In this document: piece after piece, positions 61,001 through 64,000 of the stretch
Layout: each line of letters begins with the position of its first letter
How positions within the stretch are numbered: position 1 is the stretch's first letter
DNA from: Nocardia nova SH22a
GTDB taxonomy: Bacteria; Actinomycetota; Actinomycetes; Mycobacteriales; Mycobacteriaceae
Direction of reading: 5' to 3'
NCBI RefSeq assembly: GCF_000523235.1
Contig: NZ_CP006850.1
Span: forward strand, 992,001-1,056,000
Length of the DNA: 64,000 nt
Translations under genes and position numbers: made by a program
The notes under the pieces: generated by a model
What the model was told of the DNA's origin: nothing
The model's database searches: none
Seen by the model: only the letters and a program-made list of their open reading frames with translations

Positions 61001-63124
61001 TGGCCGGACTACGAACCCAAGCGCATAGACATCAACCTTCCCCCACCGCCGATCCCGACGCCCCCACCGCATCAGCCACCACCACACGAGCCTCCACCCC
61101 ACAAGCCGGGGCCGAGACCGCCCGGCGGAGGTCACAACGGCAACGGGGACCATGACGGGCACGGCCACGGTCACGGCCATGACGGCCGCGGTCATGATCA
61201 TGACGGGCATGGGCGTGATGGTGGTGACCACGACCATCCTGGTCACGGCCACGGCGGGCACGGTCGTGATCACGACGGCCATGGTCACGACGGCCACGGT
61301 CATCACGATCCCGATGGCCGCGGGCATGGCCATGATGGCCGCGGGCATGGCCATGATGGGCACGGGCATGACCATGATGGGCGCGGGCGTGACGGTGGTG
61401 ACCACGGCCATCCTGGTCACGGCCATGACGGCCATGACGGCCATGACGGCCATGACGGCCATGACGGGCGCGGCCACGACGGCCACGGCCACGACGGGCG
61501 CGGTCACGACGGGCGCGGCCACGACGGCCATGGTCACGACGGGCGTGACCACGACCATCGGGGGCACGAGCATGATCACGGCGGACTTGGGCACGATCAT
61601 GACCATCGCGGGCACGGGCACGATCGTCGTGGTCCCGGCCGACCGGGGCATGGTCAGGACAGGTGCGATCACGATGGACCTGGTCATGACCGGCAGGGGC
61701 ATGATCACGACCACCATGGTCGGGGACGTGGCGCCGATCCGAGTGGGCATCACGGGGGCGGTCACGACCACCACGGTCCAGGGCATGGCGCCGATCCGGG
61801 TCGGGGCGGTCACGGCCATGGTGATCGTGGTGCGCACGACCATGGGCCGCATGGTGGCGGTCACGGTCCGCTCGATGGTGTGTGGCCGGGGAATGGGCCA
61901 GGCCGGACGCACGGCCTGCCGGGTGTGCACGACCCGCACGACCGCAATCAGGATGTGGTGCCGGAGAAGCCGGGCATCCCCGTGGGTGATCCGGCTTCGA
62001 AGCCGAATATTCCTGTCCCGCCCTGGCTTTCAGGCGGAACGCGTGGCGTCCCACCGCTCCCACTTCCCGGCTCGAATGGTGGCCCGTCCGGAAATGTTCC
62101 GAACCCGTTCGGTGATGCGATACCGCACCCTGGCGAACCACCATGGCCGCCACGCCTCCCAGCGCAACCGCAGGTCGACCATAACCCCAACCCACGGTCG
62201 GCCCCTGAGAACAGCGATACACCCGCTGTCGGCAACGGGAGCGGAAGCGGTCGCGGTGGTGACGTAGGCAACGAACCCAGCGGCTATGGCTATGCCACGG
62301 GCAGCGGCTACGGCGACCACGACGGCGGTCGGCAGGGTGGCCCCGGCCAAAGCGGCACCGGATATAGCGATGGCATCGGCGGCGACGGCCACCGGCCCGA
62401 CCTCGGCGGCAATGGTCACCGACCTGGCTCCGGCGGCAACGGTTATGGCGACGGCATCGGCGATCGCAATGGTGATCCCTACCGAAGCGGGCACGGACTC
62501 GGCAACAGCCGAAGCCTCGGTGACCAGCAGACACCCGTGGACCGTCCATTCTCCCTGGGTGAGCCTTCGGTTCGTGCCCTCGATCCGAATACTCAGCAGC
62601 AGAACGGTTTCCCGCAGAACGGCTTCCCGCCGGTACTCCCGCCGCTGCCGAACGGCGGGCGTCCCGCAGCAGGCACCCCACGCGCCCACCGCCCCGCACC
62701 TCCGGAGAACCAGGTCCCCGCACCCCCGCGCATCCTGGTGCAGGAATTCGGTGGATTCCGTTGTGCGGAAGTCGATCCGCTGACCGGATCGCTGCACGAG
62801 ACCGCCGAGCCGATGGTGCCGTTCAGCGGTGTGTACAGCGATCTGGACGGGGTGGAGATCGTCTTCTTCCGCGCCGACGGGCGGTTGTTCGTGCGCGTCG
62901 CCGGTCAGTTGATCGATGCGGACGATCTGGCGGTCATCGTGCACTGGCAGCGGTCGGGGCGGCGGAATGCCGAGTTCACCGTGACCCGGGCGGGGCTCGC
63001 GGTGTGCAGTGTGCGGTATCGCCGACGTAAGCCGGAGATCGACCTCGGACTGTGGGTTCGCGATGTGCTCGACAATCCGGCCCATCGCATGCAGATCTTC
63101 GCCGAAGCTCCGGGAGTTCTGTGA
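43034..63124 (+). CDS. Giant CpnT-like polymorphic toxin, 6,696 residues
   Basis: A single frame of 20,091 bases from ATG 43034 (GGGAG upstream), about 0.7 MDa. In order: residues 1-330, CpnT-type WXG100-like domain (MEWPHGNEDDMWALAGDWHT; VWIFPPTAPAEEA); 350-1110, Pro/Ser/Asp/Glu-rich linker; 1110-1230, papain-fold domain; 1310-1480 and 1725-1870, tandem metallopeptidase-like domains; 1919-2052, an unnamed domain starting TYVNTYGGDPVYGIKGW; 2078-2232, toxin-tip-like module; then a frame-shadow of a nested gene (2239-2317); 2336-6030, helical and sandwich modules with Gly/Asp-rich linkers and a second tip module (5066-5252); 6036-6290, His-rich tract; then Pro/Gly linker and a 120-residue C-terminal domain. 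It is probably exported by an ESX system after the WXG100 and YbaB-like genes. The whole may be a fusion of several toxin modules. Few cysteines are visible. Confidence 0.75.
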   Translation: MIEFPSWLEWLGAAIGMEWPHGNEDDMWALAGDWHTAAGELREILHLMDEAKSATLAAYPAGDGQQQMSDTFDSMRSGKDSLEALAGYFDQIGDSVDGGGTQIQYTKLMFYSTLVITAADIAAVWIFPPTAPAEEAGIIVATRVAVRVMFRRMLSTMAGWAGRLAENALVRFLFRHVLLNAALGALQEFAVQEIQIWQGHRKSLDLNQLGVTTFAAGVGGAAGGGVGEALGRKFGNAFRNEAGDITSKWGVNLTRAGIGASSGLVNSAAAFGGSIAWQFGSDLAHGNLDTALDNLKNTHVDWRMFSAGAITGGGSALNHNFAHNHFENSPFWKLNAPRVDLGNIGDLHNFQHDGTVPNVHVDAPNGNGVGANGNGLHGDPQTVHGDPGSSGPVRGGPVSNGHDSHAGGPTVTAGTHEAPVAGAGSAPEHTAPQDYSDTSAPGPQTPAHDRAGPVDSNVPSDSESGGPVASDSSSPVGHQGATGHDSTPPATSDTPVSHTSTHESPTTAATSGPEGTHSQADTPAASTSGASAAEPSAASGPAASSGPAASSGPAASSGPAAASGPAATSGPAASSGPVSSSGPGAATGASPIDTRGASPVGGSDAPRTGEVRTPDARTGTDGRAASDLNRGATGDGRTPARAGSADTPGARPAADSRVQARVTDSESPRAGSRTGTTEGDRSTAKPGRADTGAAQERAGAGPRPDKGPGGEPSRDARDRPENARTPGELEEPVAPHESGEDSLPPERDSTAGRDREESVSRNETAPRDEAGPRDTTRPLDEAGPHDETASHDSDKSSPTGRIADRPTRADDPPAQDADPGRRDDQGTPDAVERTPHDPEASTPHDPDAAGPGEAEHTGVRNGEHAAPGDSDGAAPRDGEHGGSKDGERTPPRDAEGAGFRDAEGAGPRDGEHVPPRDSDAARPRDAEHAGPGEGEHIGDPVARDADGNTSGRSRGDEFAPLPAESEGHTPLADRTGDSNETPSRRDSVEDDPVAGARDDAEARPHPADEPAHPESDGAQDKSGQEAPRRRPAAHGDNDGTLNKPRDSESSDTPQRKRDDGLVVRPEDQAAPGMPAHPADVEHAQARPRREDQASDQHAAPESPKPPARDESTRGRCAELALRLIREMTGSKTIRLPERAVGPEGMTAAEVQADAGGRMVRVSDHDAIARRLAGMRKGAMALVVDGYHAGPGRRVVGAHAYVMIHEGGGRIVVRDESTGVVTDHPADLPADLHDTHMILFDRKGRPVHPLTPEQREALARQQDPEAVRIRQALDDHSGRVRELLLRTPTGRRILAGLTDSRYTDHVDRSASADGRYGSFRRGDITAVVYADGRGQIAQALTLAHESVHAERYLNGESPADRPLELSRDDYVREMVHEEAMASGRRFQMAAELRELGYQIVERPPEAAYRRAYETALRGLEGPGAHEIAHEVAVDHLRNYLEHVSQNESGRTYADHYRDVWNRAHDVARTPSDDSIRYVPDDPAVRERIRSTALERHIAAVRLNEHAAQLERIADRVSDRIPYDPTMRRDMVQHLISEQLRAVGHELEQGGLPPERAAELRRLGHDLRRMSDLVDRHHNTLAEVDRLRSAGAADVARQLLGDMIADAPGAEVLGDHFAVIPGEPERILVAAGPGDHQRVVRAAPPEIVERLARGAEPEYLNVRTGDNGEIRYERATRPDPAREESAEQVEPRDLAARASEAVIAELQRQLNRVPVGSWAVDTLRARGVTVEHESGGGSRYEPGRKRLVLDIGGTDAEQMAALVHGAIHAERAHENASEDGVLARDRMEREEYVDHMIDEESAAHAMEFNALAQLREAGHRIPDSPLERIYRDAFADARERAAAREDLPDDPAARDAELDRIANDAGIDAIRPAVADHAPDGGASYARGYREAWDSANPPQDDTTAVQRDRPPAQVPDPDGSTYVNTYGGDPVYGIKGWVDEHGVLHYEIRVGPDTPPGREMFQDLMNGLGDRVEGIQDEWYDGGALTDNLDSFNAGVQHGFTPEESARRTFTGKLAEELGYTEVTFGDPDLRGDTGLDGPLGENTGVTVVFRHPDAAGTDSARAHDPDESGARHDPGNEEVFTGGAIRPRDVYFQDAWAKEAYERFRADDSDVDDIAGHLADTPRADGRVGFTRDEIARLKQHLMRDEHLLRDYETGGHSRRRFDESADIAEAWIRLRAGRPLAEDVVLLEHELREAQYLAEHPDATYAEAHDHANQRFNWEDNVPERTGERYDTLWRNDNGDAGVLRPDQGGPGRGGVPVRDDGGTPRSPADHRQADQAVPRSGRSDPRHDGGGRGEDLRQVPDRGDLAGEGHDPGVADRRPEQSGGRNAAEPPRRGEVIVDLGGEQVRLRMVADGNGHWRVESAEPVEPGQRAPGAEVEPAKPGRLRSLWQRFTGGYEGHNPKYPSGSGQDGKYQTEITEDFGHLFDIHALETLSDHDISVNYMRLMKESVTLWINREHAPLLKHLTARVELQAGDHIPMHTRDGREYAYWNEDADPAEVAAMHKYLRDMGLGHLVDESMPRDLPRSHGESEAPPDNPADELRAAADRLGVDLIDLSPETLRRALDTAEYQNLRRAAVIEALRDAAHRYNAEHADIPYRPQSISDHNPLGRFLKEVIIAQGDDPGLLNWRGVNNGAESGRDFDVMNVENPDERIEYDPDDESGRDDGLRAFFENSLRRDQIRDERATWADLLAAELSRLEPDQLDAALNELRDGVHERAGEIRDFADQVDEFRKHFPANDVRELPPRRPGEPGRLIVLDVHGDHEQALAGALDRHPGLAARLNNGEVRAEKWTVVVDENNQAHVRHLGDIDAHPISVEVQGRHLDGLLVRDGDGNWHVAQPPAEPAPMAPHARTPDEIRAVRDDLARELGLDPEQITPELIERELRANDLRALQIEALLDHARSSDAIESFHDLANARDRLAQITGVDDAQQVTPEHVGEQITGKVRRPLREQRVEMLVKYYDKLSGYLKGRGEDRGPLVEARDALVRALGAEPEEVLPSKYSKELEYKPDPMGIDEGKLAALIHDRAGEPGVRDAVTDFVRVLGDTDPFTDGLRLDLATDPRVFDGEVPMHDPEALRHLREVIGDGRRLFDAPEPDGEAVAGARPNRDWARLLGHDLIDATPEQYVRAYEAYRDGKIEKHERLNAAQREEVHQRLREEVRQRATDLRALSELNDRYHQAVADLPENRRARIDQLSREWASAWTERERARQFIVDHAHELRVSPEELLADDLKDGSALDDLFDDLGSRTIRGENRADFARRFQEFAARHEALFDAARRFHDNDVRVADLDAELRGAVERDVALSHDEGDDGDGTAAAPPQGPPKKPPQAPGGAAEEPKSEGDSGASGTPPRSETPAEWGLRMRAENASWSARMAARHALRMRELADEAVARDPDGPDGSMAWDARMAADRAEWEARFAAQRADWLWDLVGNDRHPAEPKQEPDAGAPEQAAASDAGKAAPEPGGGDPMLDGGSGTDKANQEAGGEQGAEKSQETGGAPDPIAEAQARQEAAHNELRRIARDLGLPDRGEARELEAAITRRLDAESAEQQAIIDRTDLRPDEWSAARERAQQRMNELYGMRRAAMRAARDFQEARIAEGRLRAANPQVSQVAEERSPGKVESQEPGSESGDGDEGTGGSPAKSGDSDSDGGSGAKTEPDAEPTAAAPGGGKRPPSDGGSDGGKLPPGDSDGSKSGGGKRPPSDESGTDSDGGDDGSGASPAKPGDSDSGGGSGAKAEPEAEPAADAAGGGKQPPRDGSDSSGRRPPGDGGVDGPDVKSDDSGTGSGDSAAKRGAQVAADNSGSRSDGGDSGAAVAGGGKRPPGDGGGSDDNGEQPPAGDGSEDGAAHSDSNTLQLRESEAPAGQGSGEPARPTWHQDGPQQEHRPVTRALRKALRELADAGAERVRAWTRMNARAHDLGLRPDEIRREILREAIARTADDPGIAPAARDELHALLDDLDNGRTRLELDRRAARLGVPLPSDHQVADAIRDRLAPPAQRRAELSIELGERRTVDLRRLERLAREFGVDPEGRTRPELQRAVREAVNNHRETIPERQRRATVRLVDRYRVSAANESARRAEAQHAAERELMQLRAGFDDRGPRISGVSYRRFRFDAPTRMRMEGAVGERGRWVGVGAGADPELRMPARERTRQAAEGFDAVYHRIELDHHGRLWVSEHHPDVTEAPPTRPGPPRRPGDWMPGGADHEHQPGDRALRRRISDLGAELKRRNDLSDKNFAKIVRLAEDLGIDDAWRMRPRELAVALRELIAERRARADALWNRAEIPRADLQKFFEDRRAEEARAEETESLGKILLGLLRVHDQTLVAAGDRVAADAALLAARDVLAGHEGRPVDADGRPVDPESAVGRLVPGHDGAPDRLVVVAPGANPDRIIDPATRRALLGDDGEFVFHQVRVDTDGRVIVTEMHEPPTELGHAPRPELESPRPAEPEQPAPDIEPVADPQAALDAKVRERAQIAADLEFWRSKADHRAEPFGDLDLSRNRWSETLRQLRGNTMQYVRDSAGLDAADVARHEQLNPQQVREHTDRIDKLAAALDRFFHFEDRLDAIDREIHDLEQQGARHDASLAEDVRDELGRVADEHRAAVQRAKPLRRSRDELSRLLDDPAQRTPENLRRLADAEDAVRRAEHEIDRFNDERVALTGAWNDAVDEHWRAVNGSDETPALHRLNEHVWFDRGRAPAEDGTGGRPARLIVVAGRSAFDHPDVPVRDGDPDAPVRPADDRFDAPLLDALALHPDLAVLLKDPDVVIDRLMVTGELAAGDRDGGGQIRAHVDTMAPVEIRRDELPAHPRGRMGGDRLPFAGDTIVRWRGVDGWHDVREGQARGLHAYQPKLPRGTKLDKHWQAEVEGWRLPPKGWAAFGGTDNSHIPYRQREEKMPDGFSGTMAAEPFQNMVEPLLIRLISDHWPELSYEEILTLSEAGRAELWWHQGPGPKPEPPPGWDEEAHHAMPLDGALYTIGKRWVQLYDMARKHPWILGPLQRRPEIGQWVRDHTGGLPDGPFDPKHPLLRKVPIVRTFRGWKGWKPGPRTDLQPAHRPWSAADHAPPRDRVEFSTPRQDRDIARWAAVQRWADRVIGRFADDAGNADVGRIVDQLTRARDPLLDPADPGGARLDALNLARHPDGTPLTRAELTERIQLVKDHLMRNTMWVRDHADPTGRMVQKPYDRLPHVADAWLRLTGEGDGDGRTSPHDEDLLLLDDAYDEAKYLAEHPGASWHDADLEAARHGYDWDTNRRRLSGHLVVRDGRPLHPDELPPDAPEHDGDKKLRMSRLPYAVDGPALDTSWLPPRARWAADVLAETRARQRFPGLPDDPVDALKQLALQDNALRRALTAPWARDPLLDLAVRAGRVELLVDADPAERPTLAQRLGEPEQAVRPDELPDTLTRLRDDLTRRIGEAADRAPTELPADPAGARPALDGGADEGGESGDVAPVGDGADQGSEHGDARVAPIGDGAAQGGESGDVKVVPVGDGAAQGGESGGVEVGPVGDDAGQGGEPGDAEAGPGGGREPAGPLQQLGPLEQHELTSGRAEVERLAVERARLANEMERLRAERDAATGTERDRAAAAYEQVRAQVFALTDRITDAAGPDFLAAQGAHPVTNQVGIIDGDHPVVIVVGLRSDGTGGPPHDAELVAAAAAHPEAAEALAHPDVEIRYIRLAVDSQGHAFVAPLESPNQPPAAGPTRTPPPPDGGHDDSGNTVDQQGDPADGADPTPAQPDRTAASPKGDQGGPGQSDGVSEPEEAAPREGDGASDGEQSVPKQGDDIPDGDAIQPKQDGAVPEQRSQARRADNESENEQGGLEPGADEPGSEEGQHKPGEEAVQQQQGEARRAVAESEGSQGVRKPGAAVPGSEKGQPKSDDGAAAEQGGARRAGDASESEKGEADAAGDDGAGEQGDSGASGAEESQHGQHSGGRRGKGDGSGSGDRGRAGSARRGQQPPDGGDPDHGDDADAQARRPRKTYITPVPHVPHNAEFDWPDYEPKRIDINLPPPPIPTPPPHQPPPHEPPPHKPGPRPPGGGHNGNGDHDGHGHGHGHDGRGHDHDGHGRDGGDHDHPGHGHGGHGRDHDGHGHDGHGHHDPDGRGHGHDGRGHGHDGHGHDHDGRGRDGGDHGHPGHGHDGHDGHDGHDGHDGRGHDGHGHDGRGHDGRGHDGHGHDGRDHDHRGHEHDHGGLGHDHDHRGHGHDRRGPGRPGHGQDRCDHDGPGHDRQGHDHDHHGRGRGADPSGHHGGGHDHHGPGHGADPGRGGHGHGDRGAHDHGPHGGGHGPLDGVWPGNGPGRTHGLPGVHDPHDRNQDVVPEKPGIPVGDPASKPNIPVPPWLSGGTRGVPPLPLPGSNGGPSGNVPNPFGDAIPHPGEPPWPPRLPAQPQVDHNPNPRSAPENSDTPAVGNGSGSGRGGDVGNEPSGYGYATGSGYGDHDGGRQGGPGQSGTGYSDGIGGDGHRPDLGGNGHRPGSGGNGYGDGIGDRNGDPYRSGHGLGNSRSLGDQQTPVDRPFSLGEPSVRALDPNTQQQNGFPQNGFPPVLPPLPNGGRPAAGTPRAHRPAPPENQVPAPPRILVQEFGGFRCAEVDPLTGSLHETAEPMVPFSGVYSDLDGVEIVFFRADGRLFVRVAGQLIDADDLAVIVHWQRSGRRNAEFTVTRAGLAVCSVRYRRRKPEIDLGLWVRDVLDNPAHRMQIFAEAPGVL
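44650..44790 (+). repeat. Ser-Gly-Pro-Ala-Ala repeat in the giant gene linker
   Basis: Eight units of SGPAA(S/A/T) or a close variant, encoded by near-identical 15-base repeats (tccggaccggcggcg type), lie in the linker between the N-terminal and papain-fold domains. Confidence 0.85.
46360..46740 (+). other. Papain-fold (Tox-PL, glutamine-deamidase-like) domain inside the giant protein
   Basis: The segment opens RGRCAELALRLIREMTG with a cysteine at residue 1116. It has GAHAYVMIHEGGGRIVVRDE, placing histidine 1198 and aspartate 1214 at the expected spacing for the papain-fold 'protein glutaminase' toxins that deamidate target proteins. The Pro/Glu-rich linker ends just before it. All three catalytic residues appear intact. 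The family match is by motif, not by profile search. Confidence 0.6.
46920..47480 (+). other. Metallopeptidase-like domain 1 (HExxH intact)
   Basis: LTLAHESVHAERYL gives the zinc motif HESVH at residues 1343-1347. About 30 residues later comes YVREMVHEEAMASG with candidate third-ligand glutamates near 1376. This resembles the putative metallopeptidase family I recall as DUF6782. A decayed sister copy follows at 48180. Confidence 0.55.
48180..48720 (+). other. Metallopeptidase-like domain 2 (HGxxH, catalytic Glu lost)
   Basis: The stretch ALVHGAIHAERAHENAS aligns with the previous domain but has G1763 in place of the catalytic glutamate (HGAIH, residues 1762-1766). Downstream YVDHMIDEESAAHAMEF matches YVREMVHEEAMASGRRF of copy 1. 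It is a tandem duplicate that can probably no longer cut. Confidence 0.55.
49265..49745 (+). other. Toxin-tip-like module A in the giant protein
   Basis: Residues about 2078-2232 contain HLMRDEHLLRDYETGGH, RRFDESADIAEAWIRL, VVLLEHELREAQYLAEHP and ANQRFNWEDN. I know this pattern (LLEHE, HPxAT, EAH, W) from the C-terminal ends of actinobacterial WXG-type toxins, where it is normally the last domain before an immunity gene. Here a nested immunity-like gene begins immediately afterwards. The enzymatic activity is unknown. Confidence 0.55.
49737..49744 (+). promoter_or_regulatory. Shine-Dalgarno of the nested immunity-like gene
   Basis: GGAGGAAC lies seven bases (from GGAGG) before the ATG at 49749, inside the giant frame. 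It is the strongest ribosome site in this 20-kb gene that I found and decides the start of the nested gene. Confidence 0.7.
49749..49982 (+). CDS. Nested immunity-like gene inside the giant toxin frame (77 residues)
   Basis: An ATG at 49749 opens a 77-residue frame, in a different phase from the giant gene. It starts MAMLVFYDRIREDPAEVEYR, continues FGTTEEHLDRLLIIDK, and ends with a Trp-Pro and GMIQA before TAG. Nearly every third codon position is G or C, as in true genes here, while the giant frame across the same bases has poor GC3 and an Arg/Gly/Asp-rich nonsense-like product. The small protein resembles a family of short actinobacterial proteins (FYDRI, EVEYRFG, IIDK pattern) that I recall as lying directly after toxins with the tip module just upstream; I infer it is the immunity protein for module A. 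The giant frame lacks stops here and resumes good coding character near 50040. Confidence 0.72.
   Translation: MAMLVFYDRIREDPAEVEYRFGTTEEHLDRLLIIDKRTKRFRDQDDRTHGMTGAVAARIFGRYRTEGTWPVKGMIQA
53940..54310 (+). repeat. Gly/Asp/Pro-rich linker repeats in the giant gene
   Basis: Two copies of a unit of about 45 residues (KPGDSDSGGGSGAKAEPEAE in one, KSGDSDSDGGSGAKTEPDAE in the other, each followed by an A-rich GGGK(R/Q)PP stretch) separate helical modules of the giant protein. Confidence 0.8.
58440..58790 (+). other. Toxin-tip-like module A' (second, decayed copy) in the giant protein
   Basis: Residues about 5137-5252 align with module A: KDHLMRNTMWVRDHADPTG, KPYDRLPHVADAWLRL, LLLLDDAYDEAKYLAEHP and RHGYDWDTN. 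The LLEHE motif of module A is here LLDDA and DEHL is NTMW, so charged residues that may be catalytic are gone. No immunity-like frame follows it. Confidence 0.5.
59335..59605 (+). repeat. Four tandem 20-residue repeats in the giant gene
   Basis: Units of the type (V/I)GDGAAQGGESGDVxVxP recur four to five times with about 60-base periodicity, forming an acidic Gly-rich linker. Confidence 0.8.
61140..61900 (+). repeat. His/Asp/Gly-rich tract in the giant gene
   Basis: About 250 residues near 6036-6290 consist of GHD, GHGHD, HDGHD and HDHDG units; histidine is roughly a third of the residues. The DNA is a mosaic of 6-, 9- and 12-base repeats. The tract could bind many divalent metal ions. A long stop-free frame on the same strand (61152-62267) is a by-product of this repeat. 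Confidence 0.9.
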
Positions 63125-63222
63125 AAGGTGAAGCACCGCAAGCAGATTGCCGCTACGACAATGTCCGCAGCCGGACCGTCCACCGGGCGGCGGGCGTGAA
63201 CGAGGAGAAACCCGCGACGTGA
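63121..63222 (+). CDS. Possible 33-codon coupling ORF after the giant gene
   Basis: A GTG at 63121 overlaps the giant stop (GTGA) and its own TGA overlaps the GTG of the next gene (63219-63222). The 33-residue product is unrecognised. It may simply pass ribosomes from the giant gene to the downstream gene. Confidence 0.35.
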   Translation: MKGEAPQADCRYDNVRSRTVHRAAGVNEEKPAT

Positions 63223-64000
63223 CGACCTCAGACGATCGCAACGCACCGCCCGCCGAGGACGACTTGGGTGCAACACCTGCGTCCGACGCACCCGGCCCCG
63301 GCATCGCCCCGCGCGTCCACGGCCGCGAGGCGGCCGCCACCCACGAGGATCGCAACCCTGCACGGCGTGCCGACGATGACCCGGGCATCGCACCCGAATC
63401 CGGTGCCGCCGAATCCGGCACCGCGCCCGTCCAGGAACACGCCCGTGAGGAGGTCGCCACCCGCGAGGATCGCAACTCCGCACGGCGTGCCGAGGACGCC
63501 CGAGGCGTCGCAGCGGCGCACGGTGCCCCCGGCGATATCGCTCCGCCCGTTCACGTGCAAAGCCGGGAGGAGGCCGCCCCCGACCATCGCAGTCCCGCAC
63601 CGCCCGAAGGTGGCACAGGCACCGCTTCTGACGAACCGGATGTCGGGTTCACCCTGGGCGGCGGCATTCCCGTGCCCGACACGTCCGTGGTGGATCCGGA
63701 GGCACGTATCCGCGAACTGTCGCACGATATCGCCCGGGAACTGGCCGCGTCCGCCCCGGAGGGATGGCGCGAATTGACCGCGGTTTTCGCCGTCACGGTC
63801 GTGGTCGGCGGTGGCGAGGTGGTCTTCACCGACGACGAGGAGCGCATGTTGCGCGCCGAACCGCCGGAATCGGTGCTGGATTCGGTGCGCGAACACCGGG
63901 ACCTCTCGGCATCTTTCGAGGGCGGGCCCTGGTGGCGCCTGCTCGTGCAGCTCGACCGGGAGGGTCACCTGAATGTCGACTACGACTTCGGTGACGATCC
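63219..64000 (+). CDS. Immunity-like protein with repeated linker (partial, runs off the window)
   Basis: The frame from GTG 63219 stays open to the window end (260 codons seen). Residues 1-130 are a disordered linker with degenerate repeats (HEDRNPARRADD, REDRNSARRAED). From about residue 150 a folded domain begins: PEARIRELSHDIARELAASA, then GWRELTAVFAVTVVVGGGEV, WWRLLVQLDREGHLNVDYDF and GDD. The Trp and D-Y-D-F-G-D-D pattern recalls YezG/DUF600-type and related immunity proteins found after CpnT-like toxins. The position directly after the giant toxin fits such a role. A GAGGAG lies about 11 bases upstream of the start. The linker is unusual for an immunity protein, so this is tentative. 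Confidence 0.5.
   Translation, partial: MTTSDDRNAPPAEDDLGATPASDAPGPGIAPRVHGREAAATHEDRNPARRADDDPGIAPESGAAESGTAPVQEHAREEVATREDRNSARRAEDARGVAAAHGAPGDIAPPVHVQSREEAAPDHRSPAPPEGGTGTASDEPDVGFTLGGGIPVPDTSVVDPEARIRELSHDIARELAASAPEGWRELTAVFAVTVVVGGGEVVFTDDEERMLRAEPPESVLDSVREHRDLSASFEGGPWWRLLVQLDREGHLNVDYDFGDD

Noticed and set aside
61152..62267. A 371-codon plus-strand frame rich in Met, Thr, Ala and Val over the His-rich tract
   Set aside because: It is the shifted reading of GHD codon repeats and looks falsely like membrane segments; no ribosome site or domain.
50040..63124. A separate gene starting after the nested immunity gene
   Set aside because: No convincing start with a ribosome site was found just after 49982 in the giant frame, and the frame is open throughout; the possibility is kept in mind as an alternative to a single 6,696-residue protein.
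1..64000. tRNA, rRNA, insertion sequences, prophage genes or integrase attachment sites
   Set aside because: No transposase or integrase was found among the plausible genes, and no tRNA- or rRNA-like sequence was noticed by eye; a covariance-model scan would be needed to exclude small RNAs.

Overview
The window reads as chromosomal DNA of a high-GC mycolic-acid actinomycete, most likely Nocardia or a close relative. The evidence is the strong GC bias at third codon positions, mycobactin/nocobactin-type polyketide synthase genes with an IdeR-like iron box, an SecA2, ribosomal-protein genes split into blocks, and ESX (type VII secretion) substrates with an EspG chaperone. No rRNA, tRNA, CRISPR array or insertion sequence was seen. 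The taxon is an inference from gene content.

Layout. (1) 1-7335: end of a siderophore assembly line (NRPS thioesterase tail, KS, AT-KR-ACP), then a three-gene DrrABC-like ABC exporter behind an iron box. (2) 7336-15085: secreted lipase, an internally deleted copy of the same lipase, AlkB-type monooxygenase, a 26-codon leader plus glycogen-debranching-type enzyme, and a Tat-lipoprotein M13 metallopeptidase on the minus strand. (3) 15250-16976: rplN-rplX-rplE-rpsZ with its own promoter and terminator. (4) 16977-25262: about 8.3 kb of accessory genes between rpsZ and rpsH: a small secreted protein, an orphan toxin tail with a DUF2247-like immunity gene, thioesterase, secA2, SnoaL-like protein, alpha/beta hydrolase, a TY-Chap/YbjN-like protein, and a divergent HxlR/NmrA pair. 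(5) 25336-31148: rpsH-rplF-rplR-rpsE-rpmD-rplO, then secY-adk-map. (6) 31152-39895: a small Cys-rich protein, a membrane protein, and an ESX substrate cluster (YbaB-like, CpnT-N-like repeat protein, WXG100, Gly/Asn-rich WXG protein, EspG). (7) 39967-42046: AAA ATPase and dtd on the minus strand. (8) 42200-64000: a second cluster (WXG100, YbaB-like, a 6,696-codon polymorphic-toxin-like gene) followed by an immunity-like gene that runs off the window.

The most interesting region is the giant gene, 43034-63124. It has a CpnT-type N-terminus, an internal papain-fold (glutamine-deamidase-like) domain with its Cys/His/Asp triad, two tandem metallopeptidase-like domains (HExxH, then a decayed HGxxH), a duplicated toxin-tip-like module and a roughly 250-residue His/Asp/Gly tract. 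Embedded in it in another frame at 49749-49982, just after the first toxin-tip module, is a 77-codon gene with a strong Shine-Dalgarno and near-perfect GC3. It looks like a real immunity gene, and the giant frame reads straight through it. This suggests that a toxin-immunity cassette was swallowed when further modules were fused downstream.

The two ESX clusters share homologous parts (YbaB-like protein, WXG100, CpnT-type N-terminus) in different order. One ends in a toxin-free, repeat-rich protein with an EspG chaperone; the other ends in the giant effector. No ESX membrane core lies in the window, so secretion would depend on genes elsewhere.
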